Origin: Cyclobacterium amurskyense
GTDB lineage: Bacteria; Bacteroidota; Bacteroidia; Cytophagales; Cyclobacteriaceae
NCBI RefSeq assembly: GCF_001050135.1
Contig: NZ_CP012040.1
Location: forward strand, 2,136,001 to 2,200,000
Length of the DNA: 64,000 bases
Direction: 5' to 3'
Made by a program: the position numbers and the translations under genes. Positions 18,423-27,488 of the stretch are shown here, in pieces. Position 1 is the stretch's first letter. Every line of letters starts with the position of its first letter. A model generated the notes under the pieces. The model was not told the origin of the DNA. It was given only the letters and a program-made list of their open reading frames with translations, and did no database searches.

Positions 18423-19694
18423 ATGACTTTAAATAATAGGTTTAAGCTTTCCCTAATGATGTTTCTTGAATTTTTTGTTTGGGGATCCTGGTACGTTACT
18501 TTAGGTACATTTTTAGGGAACAACCTTCAAGCAAATGGAAGTCAATTGGCCGCCGCATTTTCTACCCAGTCCATAGGTGCCATAGTGGCTCCTTTTGTAA
18601 TTGGCTTAATAGCAGATAGGTTTTTTAATGCAGAGAAAATTTTAGGGGTATTGCATTTGTTGGGTGCGGGCTTGATGTACATGATGTTTTCATCTTATAG
18701 CTTTATCGCATTTTACCCATATGTTCTGGCTTATATGATTATATATATGCCCACTCTTGCATTGGTTAACTCCGTTTCATTTAACCAGATGAAAGATCCG
18801 GCTAAGGAATTCAGTACGATTAGAGTTTGGGGAACCGTAGGGTGGATCGCTTCAGGGTTGATGATCAGTTACTTTTTTGTGTGGGATAGTTCTGCTTCAA
18901 TTGGTGAAGGAATGCTTAGAAATACCTTCTTGATGTCTTCAATTTCTTCGGTAGTTCTAGGGCTTTTTGCTTTTACACTTCCTAAAACACCTCCTGTTGT
19001 ATCTCAAAAGGGGGATAAGCAATCCATTGTTGAAATACTAGGTTTAGATGCACTTAAGCTATTGAAAGACAAGGATTTTGCGATTTTCTTTCTATCCTCT
19101 ATTTTGATATGTATTCCATTGGCCTTTTACTATCAAAACGCCAACCCATTTCTTTCAGAAGTTGGCCTGACCAATCCCACAGGGAAAATGACAATAGGAC
19201 AGGTATCTGAGGTATTGTTTCTTCTTATGATGCCCTTCTTTTTCAAGAAATTCGGATTGAAAATTACCTTGATTGTAGGGATGGTGGCCTGGGTTGTGAG
19301 GTACGTATTTTTTGCCTTTGGTGATGCGGGTGAGGGCACCTATCTATTACTTATAGGTATTGCATTACATGGTATTTGTTACGATTTCTTCTTTGTTGCT
19401 GGTCAAATATATACAGATTCTAAAGCTGGACCCAAATACAAAAGTTCTGCTCAGGGTCTTATTACCTTGGCCACTTATGGAGTAGGAATGCTTATAGGTT
19501 TTTGGATAGCTGGAATTGTTTCTGATTCTTATTTAGAAGCAGACGGAATGCATATTTGGAAAAATATTTGGCTAATACCTTCTGGTATTGCTTTGCTGGT
19601 GACCGTTATTTTTGTTTTGTTTTTCAAAGACAAAGATTTTATCAAAGCCAATGCTGAAAGGGACAGTTTGAAGAACAATAATATCACTGAATAG
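18423..19694 (+). CDS. MFS transporter, NupG-like nucleoside:H+ symporter family
   Basis: A 423-aa inner-membrane protein with about 12 hydrophobic segments, starting MTLNNRFKLSLMMFLEFFVWGSWYVTLGTFLG, a typical N-terminus for the Nuc_H_symport group in Bacteroidota. Though named for nucleosides, these proteins are often found with sugar-oxidation genes. Here it sits divergent from the isomerase/oxidoreductase unit and 144 nt before the GMC dehydrogenase, suggesting it imports the cluster's sugar. Confidence 0.85.
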   Translation: MTLNNRFKLSLMMFLEFFVWGSWYVTLGTFLGNNLQANGSQLAAAFSTQSIGAIVAPFVIGLIADRFFNAEKILGVLHLLGAGLMYMMFSSYSFIAFYPYVLAYMIIYMPTLALVNSVSFNQMKDPAKEFSTIRVWGTVGWIASGLMISYFFVWDSSASIGEGMLRNTFLMSSISSVVLGLFAFTLPKTPPVVSQKGDKQSIVEILGLDALKLLKDKDFAIFFLSSILICIPLAFYYQNANPFLSEVGLTNPTGKMTIGQVSEVLFLLMMPFFFKKFGLKITLIVGMVAWVVRYVFFAFGDAGEGTYLLLIGIALHGICYDFFFVAGQIYTDSKAGPKYKSSAQGLITLATYGVGMLIGFWIAGIVSDSYLEADGMHIWKNIWLIPSGIALLVTVIFVLFFKDKDFIKANAERDSLKNNNITE

Positions 19695-19837
19695 TTGTGT
19701 GGGCGTATTGGCTATGAATCAGTCTATTTAGAGTATTTATAAATTGGAACAGTTGAAATCAGGAAAAAGGAAAAATTATAACATTTCTTTAATAAAATCA
19801 ATATTATTGCAATACCTAAAATAAACAATTAAAGCAT

Positions 19838-21517
19838 ATGGCTAATCAAAGTTATGACGCTATTGTCGTTGGATCAGGGATCAGCGGCGGTTGGGCGGCA
19901 AAAGAATTAACGGAGAAGGGGTTAAAAGTACTTCTTCTGGAAAGGGGTCCTAACGTAGAGCACGTAAAAGATTATAAAAACGCGACCAAAGCACCTTGGG
20001 AAATACCTCATAGAGGAAGGCGTACAATAGAGATGTTGGAAAATCACCCGAATCTTAGAAGAGATTATGTTTTGAATGAGCTTAACCTTGATTGGTGGGC
20101 GCATGAGGATGATTCTCCATATGTAGAAAAAAAGCCTTTCACCTGGTTTCGTGGTTACCAAGTAGGAGGTCGTTCCTTGCTTTGGGGAAGACAAAGTTAC
20201 CGTTGGTCTGATACTGATTTTGAAGCCAATGGCAAGCAAGGCATAGCAGTAGATTGGCCTATCAGGTACAAAGATCTTGCACCTTGGTACAGTTATGTGG
20301 AAAAATTTGCAGGTATTTCTGGAAACAGAGATGGTCTTGATATTCTTCCTGATGGAGAATTTATGCCTGCAATGCCTTTGAACTGTGTTGAAAAGAGTGT
20401 GGCTGACAGGGTCAAAGACCATTTTAAAGGTGCCAGAGTTATGACAAATGCTCGGATTGCCAATATTAGCCAGCCTCTTCCGGGCAGGCCTGGCTGTCAA
20501 TACCGAAATAAATGTTCTCTTGGTTGTCCTTATGGTGGTTACTTTAGTACCCAATCCTCTACATTGCCAGCAGCAGTGGCTACAGGAAACCTTACATTAA
20601 GGCCTTGGTCAATTGTTACCAAAGTGCTTTATGACAAAGACAGTAAAAAAGCTACTGGAGTAGAGATACTCGATGGTGAAACAAATGAAACCATTGAATT
20701 CAATTCTAAAATTGTATTCCTTTGTGCTTCAGCATTCAATTCAGCCGCAATTTTGATGCGTTCAGCTACGGAAGTGTGGCCTGAAGGATTAGGAAGTAGT
20801 TCTGGAGAGCTTGGACATAATGTAATGGATCACCATTTCAGACTTGGTGCCAGAGGAGTAGTAGAAGGCTTTGAAGATAAATATTACTTTGGAAGAAGGC
20901 CTGGAGGATTTTATGTTCCAAGGTACAGAAACCTAGGAAACGAAAGTAGAGATTATATTAGAGGCTTTGGCTTCCAGGGTGGTGCCAGCAGACAAGGTTG
21001 GAGCAGAACCGTTGCTGAATTGGACTTTGGTGCACCTTTAAAAGCAGAACTTACAGAGCCAGGCGACTGGACTATAGGTATGACTGCTTTCGGTGAAATC
21101 CTTCCTTACCACACCAATACCATAAAGCTCAGCAAAACAGTAACCGACAAGTGGGGAATCCCTGTCTTGGAAATGGATGCAGAAATCCACGAAAATGAGA
21201 AAAAAATGAGGGTGGACATGAAAAATGATGCAGCAGAAATGCTTGAAGCTGCAGGTGTAAAAAATGTCACCACTTATGATACTGGATATACCTTCGGACA
21301 AGGTATTCATGAAATGGGTACAGCAAGAATGGGAAGAGATCCTAAATCTTCTGTTTTGAATGGCCACAATCAAGTGTGGGATGCGAAAAATGTATTTGTG
21401 ACTGATGGAGCAGCAATGACTTCAGCTGCTGCACAAAACCCTTCGTTGACCTACATGGCCATGACTGCTAGGGCAGCAAGTTTCGCTGTTGAAGAATTGA
21501 AAAAAGGTAATCTGTAA
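19838..21517 (+). CDS. GMC family oxidoreductase (sugar/glycoside dehydrogenase, large subunit)
   Basis: A 559-aa FAD enzyme: dinucleotide-binding GSGISGG near the N-terminus (VVGSGISGGWAAKELTEKG), the FAD-covering YQVGGRSLLWGR, a cysteine cluster CQYRNKCSLGCPYGG (~residues 215-230), and the catalytic-end signature GIHEMGTARMG followed by VTDGAAMTSAAAQNPSLTYMAMTARAA. It has no signal peptide; it would be carried out by the Tat signal of the partner encoded 17 nt downstream. This architecture is shared with glucoside 3-dehydrogenase and gluconate 2-dehydrogenase large subunits. Confidence 0.92.
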   Translation: MANQSYDAIVVGSGISGGWAAKELTEKGLKVLLLERGPNVEHVKDYKNATKAPWEIPHRGRRTIEMLENHPNLRRDYVLNELNLDWWAHEDDSPYVEKKPFTWFRGYQVGGRSLLWGRQSYRWSDTDFEANGKQGIAVDWPIRYKDLAPWYSYVEKFAGISGNRDGLDILPDGEFMPAMPLNCVEKSVADRVKDHFKGARVMTNARIANISQPLPGRPGCQYRNKCSLGCPYGGYFSTQSSTLPAAVATGNLTLRPWSIVTKVLYDKDSKKATGVEILDGETNETIEFNSKIVFLCASAFNSAAILMRSATEVWPEGLGSSSGELGHNVMDHHFRLGARGVVEGFEDKYYFGRRPGGFYVPRYRNLGNESRDYIRGFGFQGGASRQGWSRTVAELDFGAPLKAELTEPGDWTIGMTAFGEILPYHTNTIKLSKTVTDKWGIPVLEMDAEIHENEKKMRVDMKNDAAEMLEAAGVKNVTTYDTGYTFGQGIHEMGTARMGRDPKSSVLNGHNQVWDAKNVFVTDGAAMTSAAAQNPSLTYMAMTARAASFAVEELKKGNL

Positions 21518-21534
21518 ACCCAAACTGAAGAGAT

Positions 21535-22104
21535 ATGAATTTTATGAATAGAAGAGAAGCACTTAAAAGTGTGGTCCTCATGATGGGAGGGACCATGGTA
21601 GGTGCTAACGTTATTTTAACTGGATGTGCTCCTGATTCACAGATTGAAGGACTTGATTTTTCTGAAGATGAATTGGCCTATATGGATGAAATCGGAGAAG
21701 CAATTATCCCTACTACCGATACTCCCGGAGCAAAAGCTGCGGGTATAGGTTCGTTTATGGCCATGATGGTGAAATCTACTTATACTGAAGAACAACAAAA
21801 ATCCTTTATTAACGGTCTTAATAAGTTGAAGAGCGATTTCAAGGCGGCTAACAAAAAGGATTTTATGGATGCTACGGTAGAAGAAAGGACAAATTTCTTA
21901 AACCAAGTTAATAAAAAGGCCATGGTTCCTGCTACTGAAGACAATAAAGAGGACAAGTATATTTTAATGATAAAAGATCTGACTTTATTGGGCTATTTTA
22001 CTTCGGAAATCGGCGCTACTCAAGCGCTTAGGTTTGTGGAAACCCCAGGTAGGTATGAACCTTGTATTGAATATAAAAAAGGGGATAGGGCTTGGGCTAT
22101 CTAA
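21535..22104 (+). CDS. gluconate 2-dehydrogenase subunit 3 family protein, Tat-exported
   Basis: A 189-aa small subunit that accompanies GMC dehydrogenases. It begins with a twin-arginine signal (NRREALKSVVLMMGG) ending near a lipobox-like LTGC, followed by the family block FSEDELAYMDEIGEAIIPTTDTPGAKAAGIG. The C-terminus (LGYFTSEIGATQALRFVETPGRYEPC) is also characteristic. ATGs at 21535 and 21544 are both possible. It forms a two-gene unit with the GMC gene, and a strong terminator follows. Confidence 0.92.
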   Translation: MNFMNRREALKSVVLMMGGTMVGANVILTGCAPDSQIEGLDFSEDELAYMDEIGEAIIPTTDTPGAKAAGIGSFMAMMVKSTYTEEQQKSFINGLNKLKSDFKAANKKDFMDATVEERTNFLNQVNKKAMVPATEDNKEDKYILMIKDLTLLGYFTSEIGATQALRFVETPGRYEPCIEYKKGDRAWAI

Positions 22105-22126
22105 CCCTTCTTAACTAAAAAATACA

Positions 22127-22151
22127 AATCCCGCCTGTAATTGGCGGGATT
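22127..22151 (+). terminator. terminator after the GMC dehydrogenase unit
   Basis: Arms AATCCCGCC (22127-22135) and GGCGGGATT (22143-22151) followed by a T-run. Confidence 0.9.
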
Positions 22152-22220
22152 TTTTTATGTGTATTTTTTGGAATGCTACGTGAAATTATGTATTATACAT
22201 GGATAAACCATCTGTAAAAC

Positions 22221-22934
22221 ATGATATATCTAATATGCAATATTATAATTTCCTTAAACCTTTTGCTGATCTGCAATTCTGATGGGAGATTCAACAATAA
22301 TGAGCTTGCAACCGAAACTCAAACTCATTTTAATTCGAACCAAAATTTGGAAAAATTTGCTACAAATAAAGTTATTCCCAATGAGATCAGGGAATTAACA
22401 CTGGAAGCCCTGTCTTATTTTCCAGATTTGATTAACACAAAAATTGACTTTCAGTTCAAAAATAATATTCACGGATCTGTAATGCAGGCACAACCAAAGG
22501 TGGGTTCCTTATTTGTGCATTCAAAAGAAAACCGTGCTTACAAAATAAAAATCTCGAGGAACCTATTTCTTGAAGACAACCCTATCCCTATTGAGCAGTT
22601 GCCTGATGATGTGTTGTTGGGCTGGATAGGCCATGAGCTTGGTCATATTCAAGATTACATAGAAAGAGGCTCTATGAACTTATTGGGCTTTGGTATCAAA
22701 TACTATTTGTCTAATAGTTTTGTGACAAAGGCAGAAATTGCAGCGGATAGCTATGCCGTCGCTCATGGACTTGGTGAGAAAATAATAGCTACCAAAAACT
22801 TTGTGCTTAACCATGACCAAATCCCTCTGGCCTACAAGCAAAAGATAGAAGCACTTTATTTATCTCCAGGTGAAATACTTAGTATGGTAGACCCTGAACT
22901 TGGTGAGGAGAATAATACCTTGGAAGAAGAATAA
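22221..22934 (+). CDS. putative zinc metallopeptidase-like lipoprotein
   Basis: 237 aa; I do not recognise the family by name. A hydrophobic leader with possible lipobox LLIC (Cys18) precedes a soluble domain with a complete HELGH (His138, Glu139, His142). About 30 residues later comes AEIAADSYAV, where Glu172 could be the third zinc ligand, as in gluzincins of the M48 type. It is short for a peptidase and lacks other domains. Monocistronic, between two terminators. Function unknown; envelope protease is inference. Confidence 0.7.
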   Translation: MIYLICNIIISLNLLLICNSDGRFNNNELATETQTHFNSNQNLEKFATNKVIPNEIRELTLEALSYFPDLINTKIDFQFKNNIHGSVMQAQPKVGSLFVHSKENRAYKIKISRNLFLEDNPIPIEQLPDDVLLGWIGHELGHIQDYIERGSMNLLGFGIKYYLSNSFVTKAEIAADSYAVAHGLGEKIIATKNFVLNHDQIPLAYKQKIEALYLSPGEILSMVDPELGEENNTLEEE

Positions 22935-23111
22935 GTTCTAAGTAAAATTGTGATTAATCGGTGAAAGGTTAATAAAGAATGCGTTGTGTTACATCATTTT
23001 TTTCACCTCTCTTTTGCCTACTGCCATGTAGCTTTTTACAAACTCACTGCCGTGAATGTGTTCAGCAGAGGCAGGGGTAGAGAGGCTTTGCTTGATTAAT
23101 GTTTATAGTGA
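22935..23111. other. intergenic region with a weak imperfect hairpin
   Basis: Segments CCTCTC (~23005) and GAGAGG (~23085) could pair over a long imperfect stem and serve the minus-strand SH3 gene. No other feature seen. Confidence 0.35.
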
Positions 23112-23843
23112 TTAGATTTTAGAAATATCTGCTTTTCGGATATAGGCTTCTTTATTGCCCCACTGAACCTGGTACCACATGTCCTTGCTAGAAGTGATTG
23201 TTACCCGGTGCCCTGCTTCGACTCTCCTTACGAGGTTTCCAGCTGCCGAAGGGCTATCCATAATTAATACTGGTCCCCCAGTTATGATTCCCGTGTCAGG
23301 CTTGTTTATGAAGTTATTACTTACGAATGCAATGACTAGAAATAAAAGGGAGGGATAATAGAACACCGTACGTTTTTTAGGAATTACAAAGACCAGGATT
23401 AAGAACACAAGCATTAGTAAAGCTGCTGTGCCAGAAATTATGGTTTTGTACTCCAACAATAACCTCAAAAATCTATCTTGGTCAGAAACCTGATAGCCTT
23501 CGAGCGAGGATTGGCCGGTCAAAGATTTTATTTTATCAATGACTTCGGGGTTGGGATTGTAATCATAATACTTCGACAAATACAGCGATGCTTTTCCATA
23601 GTCACCCAAGCCTTCAGAAATGAAGCCCATCTTTAAAAGCATGGCAGGAGAATAGGCATCCTCTTCATAAAGTAGAGTTTCGTAGCCTTCTAAAGCCTCT
23701 TTGTATTTTTTTTCTCCAAACAAACTATCAGCAGTGATCAGGTTAGTTTTTCCCGTGGTCTGACTGTCAGCCTGATGTGAATAAAGTAATGAGAAAGCTG
23801 ATAAAAAAACAAGAAAGATCCGTCTAAGATTTGGCATTTTCAA
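23112..23843 (-). CDS. TPR and SH3 domain membrane protein
   Basis: 243 aa. A signal peptide (~1-27) is followed by two TPR-like helical pairs (SLFGEKKYKEALEGYETLLY and LGDYGKASLYLSKYY). Two transmembrane helices lie at ~133-175 (TAALLMLVFLILVFVIP, FYYPSLLFLVIAFVS), and a C-terminal bacterial SH3 domain carries VLIMDSPSAAGNLVRRVEAGHRV and WYQVQWGNKEAYIRKADI. This order resembles the BatE-like proteins of Bacteroidota, but no aerotolerance (bat) genes are adjacent. Function unknown. Confidence 0.8.
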   Translation of the reverse strand: MKMPNLRRIFLVFLSAFSLLYSHQADSQTTGKTNLITADSLFGEKKYKEALEGYETLLYEEDAYSPAMLLKMGFISEGLGDYGKASLYLSKYYDYNPNPEVIDKIKSLTGQSSLEGYQVSDQDRFLRLLLEYKTIISGTAALLMLVFLILVFVIPKKRTVFYYPSLLFLVIAFVSNNFINKPDTGIITGGPVLIMDSPSAAGNLVRRVEAGHRVTITSSKDMWYQVQWGNKEAYIRKADISKI

Positions 23844-23950
23844 TATAGTCCTTTAAATTTGCAGTCCAATTACGGGAAACTAAGGCGAAAAACCAAGTAT
23901 TCTTTTGATATTAAACCTTGCAAAAGGGAGGTCATAAAATTGGGAATTTT

Positions 23951-24023
23951 GATTCTGTAGCTCAGCTGGTAGAGCATAACACTTTTAATGTTAGGGTCCT
24001 GGGTTCGAACCCCAGCGGGATCA
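23951..24023 (+). tRNA. tRNA-Lys(TTT)
   Basis: A cloverleaf can be drawn fully: acceptor GATTCTG pairs with CGGGATC (two G-U pairs), D-arm GCTC/GAGC, anticodon stem TAACA/TGTTA with loop CTTTTAA (anticodon TTT), T-arm CTGGG/CCCAG with TTCGAAC. 3' CCA is not encoded. A terminator hairpin follows within 15 nt. Confidence 0.97.
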
Positions 24024-24032
24024 CATCAAAGT

Positions 24033-24064
24033 AAAAAAACCTGTTCATTTGAACAGGTTTTTTT
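24033..24064 (+). terminator. terminator after tRNA-Lys
   Basis: Arms AAAAAAACCTGTTC and GAACAGGTTTTTTT with a 4-nt loop. Confidence 0.92.
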
Positions 24065-24280
24065 GTTTTACAGTCCCCTGTTCAAGAATTTTAAGGTAAG
24101 TCAGGCAGTGTTCTAGTTTTTTGTTGCTTTAAGAAAAGGATGACCATCTCATATATATTCTATTTAATAAATTTGGCCTAGTTTTTAATTGACTCATTCT
24201 ATGATATCTTTAAAAAATATGGGAATTGGGTGAAATTTCGGTTAAATTTATTTTGACAATAAATTAACCTAGGTAAGACA

Positions 24281-27200
24281 ATGTTTCGCAGATTGATTTT
24301 TATATTTCTGGTGATCACGGGATTGTCCTGTAAGCCCAATTTACCTGATCCAATAGCTCAGGCAATGGAAGAACTTCCAGAGCAGGTGGATTTTAATATC
24401 CATGTTAAACCTATCCTTTCAGACAATTGCTTCTCTTGCCACGGCCCTGATGAAGCTTCCAGAGAAGCGGGAATGAGGCTGGACCTTCCTGATGCTGCCT
24501 ATGCAGCGACCGAGGAAAGTGGGAAAATACCTTTAACCCCAGGAAAATTAAACCAAAGTGAAGTCTTTCACCGGATCATTTCTGAAGATCCAGATTACCT
24601 GATGCCTACGCCTGAGTCTCACCTCACCTTAACCAATAGACAAAAGGCAATACTTATTAAATGGATTCAATCCGGAGCAAAGTACCAACCTCATTGGGCT
24701 TTTATTACTCCTAAATTACCTGCACTTCCTGCTCCTAAAATTAAAGATTGGTCCAATCAACCCATTGACCTGTTTATTGGTCAAAAACTCGTGGAACATG
24801 GACTTGAACCTTCTCCATCTGCCTCCAAAGAATTGCTCCTTAGAAGATTGAGCCTGGATGTAACCGGTTTGCCTCCAAGTTTAGAAGAATTGGATGCCTT
24901 TATAGCGGATGATTCAGAAAATGCCTATGAGAAGCAAGTTGATCGTTTGCTAAGCTCACCACATTATGGTGAACAAATGGCGATGTTTTGGATGGACTTG
25001 TCAAGGTTTGCAGATACCCACGGATACACCGTCGATAGGTTTAGAGACATGTCTCCATGGAGGGATTGGGTGATAGAGGCTTACAACCAAAACATGCCCT
25101 ATGACCAATTCATTATAGAACAGCTGGCAGGAGATCAACTTCCCAATCCTACTAAAAAGCAAAAGCTTGCGACGGCTTTCAACCGAATACATCCCCAAAA
25201 TATGGAGGGAGGAATCGTTCAGGAAGAATTTAGGGTAGAATATGTTGCAGACAGGACCAATACACTTGGCAAGGCCTTTATGGCCCTAAGTCTGGAATGT
25301 GCAAGATGCCATGACCATAAATTTGATCCGGTAAGTCAAAAAGAATATTTTCAGTTAAGTAGCTTTTTCAATCAGGTAGATGAAGCAGGGCAAATTTCCT
25401 GGGACAATGCCATGCCTGTTCCTACCATGCTTTGGACGGATGAAGAAAAAGACAAACTGTTGAAGATGTTAAAGAATGACATTGCCAAGGCAGAAGTTGC
25501 CATGGTAAACATCAAAAAAGAAGAACAGGCCAATCTTGAAAGCTGGATAAACAATCAGTCTTATAAAAACACCCGCTTTTACATTCCATCCAAATCACTA
25601 ATTGCCCATTTTGACTTCGATAAGCTCCCTATTCAGGACAGAATAAAGCCAACTGTTCAAGGCATTATGGAAGGTATTGGAGAAAAAAGTAGGCAACCCG
25701 ATTTGGTAGAAGGGTATAAAGGAAAAGCAGCCACGCTCAATGGGGATAGTTGGTTGAAAATGGGAGGCGTTGGTAGTTTTTCGAAAGACCAGGCTTTTAG
25801 TGTAGGGATTTGGGTAAATATTCCTGCAAATCTTGAAAATGGGGTCATCTTTCATACTGGCAACGGTGCTGTATTGTTCAATAGAAGAGGTTACCATTTG
25901 TATTTAAAGGAGAACAGGCTGGAAATGATACTCGCACACACGGCTCCTTATAACGTCATTAGTAACCATACCCTGGAAGATATACCAAGAGACGAATGGG
26001 TTCATTTGTTGATGACCTATGATGGCTCTTCCAAAGCAAAAGGAATAAAAACCTATGCCAATGGGAAGTTAATGGCCAGCGAAATGTCCAGAGATAATTT
26101 GTATAAAGACATTCTATTTGATGGTAATGACCAACCAGGCATTCAGTTGGGCGCTGTTTGGAGAGGAAGAGGATTGAAAGGAGCCGCTGTTGATGAACTT
26201 ACGATATTCAATAAAGAATTGTCGCCTTTGGAAATATTGGAATGGATTCAACCAGATCTATTGGCACAAACGTTGAAAAAGAGTGCTAAAGATTTAAATG
26301 CTGAAGAAAGACTTTCCTTAGAAACTTTCTACTGGAACAACATCTCCCCCAATTATCAAAGCCAATTAAAAAAACTAGAAGCCGCTCGATCTGAACATTC
26401 TGCTGCTGTAGAGCCGATACAAGAGGTGATGGTCATGGATGACATGAATCCAAAAAGGAATACCTATATATTGGAGCGAGGAGAGTATGCTGCACACGGG
26501 GAAGAGGTAGATGCCAACACGCCGACCTCTATTCTTCCCATGCCCGAAGATTATCCAAAAAACCGACTTGGTCTTGCGCGCTGGTTGGTAAATGACAAAC
26601 ATCCGCTTACGGCGAGGGTGGCAGTTAACCGTCTTTGGCAGCAGTTTTTTGGTAGAGGATTGGTAGCCACTTCTTCGGATTTTGGTAATCAGGGAGAAAT
26701 GCCAAGCCATCCGGAATTGCTGGATTGGCTGGCCGTTACTTTCAGAGAATCGGGTTGGGATGTGAAAAAAATGCAGAAAATGATCCTTATGTCTGCCACT
26801 TACAGACAATCCTCACTGGCAAGTAAAGAACTTCAGGAAAAAGATTATGACAATATTTGGTTGGCAAGAGGTCCATCAGGTAGGATGCCTGGGGAGATGA
26901 TTCGTGACAACGCCCTTTATGCGAGCAATATGCTTGGCAAAGCTTTGGGGGGACCAAGTGTCAAACCTTATCAGCCGGATGGCTTGTGGTCTGTAAATGG
27001 TGGGCAATACGTAGAGGATACTGGGGAGAACCTATTCAGAAGAAGTTTATACACCTTATGGAAAAGATCTGTTCCCAATCCTACTCTACATATTTTCGAT
27101 GCCCCGGAAAGATCCGAAGCCACGATTAAAAGGCAAGAAACAAATACCCCACTTCAAGCATTGGTGTTGATGAATGATCCTATTTATGTGGAAATAGCCA

Positions 27201-27487
27201 AAGTACTGGGAATGCAAATTGCTAACGAGCAGGATACAAGTAAAGCCATTCAGGATGCATTTAGAAAACTCACCGGAAGGTTTCCTAAAGATCGGGAACT
27301 GGCTGTGTTATTGAAGTTAAGGGAAGTAGAACTTGAAAAATTTAAAAAAGCCCCTGAGAAAATGGATGGGTGGCTCAATGAAGGGGCTTATCCCATAAAA
27401 GAAAAACCAGACAGGTATCAATGGGCAGCCAATACAGTTGTGGCCAGCGCTATTCTTAACGCGGATGCTACCATTACCAAAAGATAA
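24281..27487 (+). CDS. PSCyt1/PSCyt2/PSD1 (planctomycete-type cytochrome) lipoprotein with LamG domain
   Basis: A 1068-aa exported lipoprotein (LSC, Cys17). PSCyt1 carries a first haem motif CFSCH (Cys50-His54). PSCyt2 (DUF1549, ~160-370) contains a second CxxCH, CARCHDHKFDP. A LamG-like domain spans ~440-600 (AKGIKTYANGKLM), and PSD1 (DUF1553, ~760-1010) has NRLGLARWLVNDKHPLTARVAVNRLWQQFFG and ETNTPLQALVLMNDP. Such proteins are abundant in Planctomycetes and occur with DUF1501 partners in Bacteroidota, where a polysaccharide-related role is suspected. The partner gene starts two bases after this stop. Confidence 0.93.
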   Translation: MFRRLIFIFLVITGLSCKPNLPDPIAQAMEELPEQVDFNIHVKPILSDNCFSCHGPDEASREAGMRLDLPDAAYAATEESGKIPLTPGKLNQSEVFHRIISEDPDYLMPTPESHLTLTNRQKAILIKWIQSGAKYQPHWAFITPKLPALPAPKIKDWSNQPIDLFIGQKLVEHGLEPSPSASKELLLRRLSLDVTGLPPSLEELDAFIADDSENAYEKQVDRLLSSPHYGEQMAMFWMDLSRFADTHGYTVDRFRDMSPWRDWVIEAYNQNMPYDQFIIEQLAGDQLPNPTKKQKLATAFNRIHPQNMEGGIVQEEFRVEYVADRTNTLGKAFMALSLECARCHDHKFDPVSQKEYFQLSSFFNQVDEAGQISWDNAMPVPTMLWTDEEKDKLLKMLKNDIAKAEVAMVNIKKEEQANLESWINNQSYKNTRFYIPSKSLIAHFDFDKLPIQDRIKPTVQGIMEGIGEKSRQPDLVEGYKGKAATLNGDSWLKMGGVGSFSKDQAFSVGIWVNIPANLENGVIFHTGNGAVLFNRRGYHLYLKENRLEMILAHTAPYNVISNHTLEDIPRDEWVHLLMTYDGSSKAKGIKTYANGKLMASEMSRDNLYKDILFDGNDQPGIQLGAVWRGRGLKGAAVDELTIFNKELSPLEILEWIQPDLLAQTLKKSAKDLNAEERLSLETFYWNNISPNYQSQLKKLEAARSEHSAAVEPIQEVMVMDDMNPKRNTYILERGEYAAHGEEVDANTPTSILPMPEDYPKNRLGLARWLVNDKHPLTARVAVNRLWQQFFGRGLVATSSDFGNQGEMPSHPELLDWLAVTFRESGWDVKKMQKMILMSATYRQSSLASKELQEKDYDNIWLARGPSGRMPGEMIRDNALYASNMLGKALGGPSVKPYQPDGLWSVNGGQYVEDTGENLFRRSLYTLWKRSVPNPTLHIFDAPERSEATIKRQETNTPLQALVLMNDPIYVEIAKVLGMQIANEQDTSKAIQDAFRKLTGRFPKDRELAVLLKLREVELEKFKKAPEKMDGWLNEGAYPIKEKPDRYQWAANTVVASAILNADATITKR

Positions 27488-27488
27488 T

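Noticed and set aside
27438..27488. TTG start for the DUF1501 protein inside the PSD1 gene
   Set aside because: The ATG at 27489 is one base after the previous stop and gives a normal N-terminus with the Tat signal at residue ~25.
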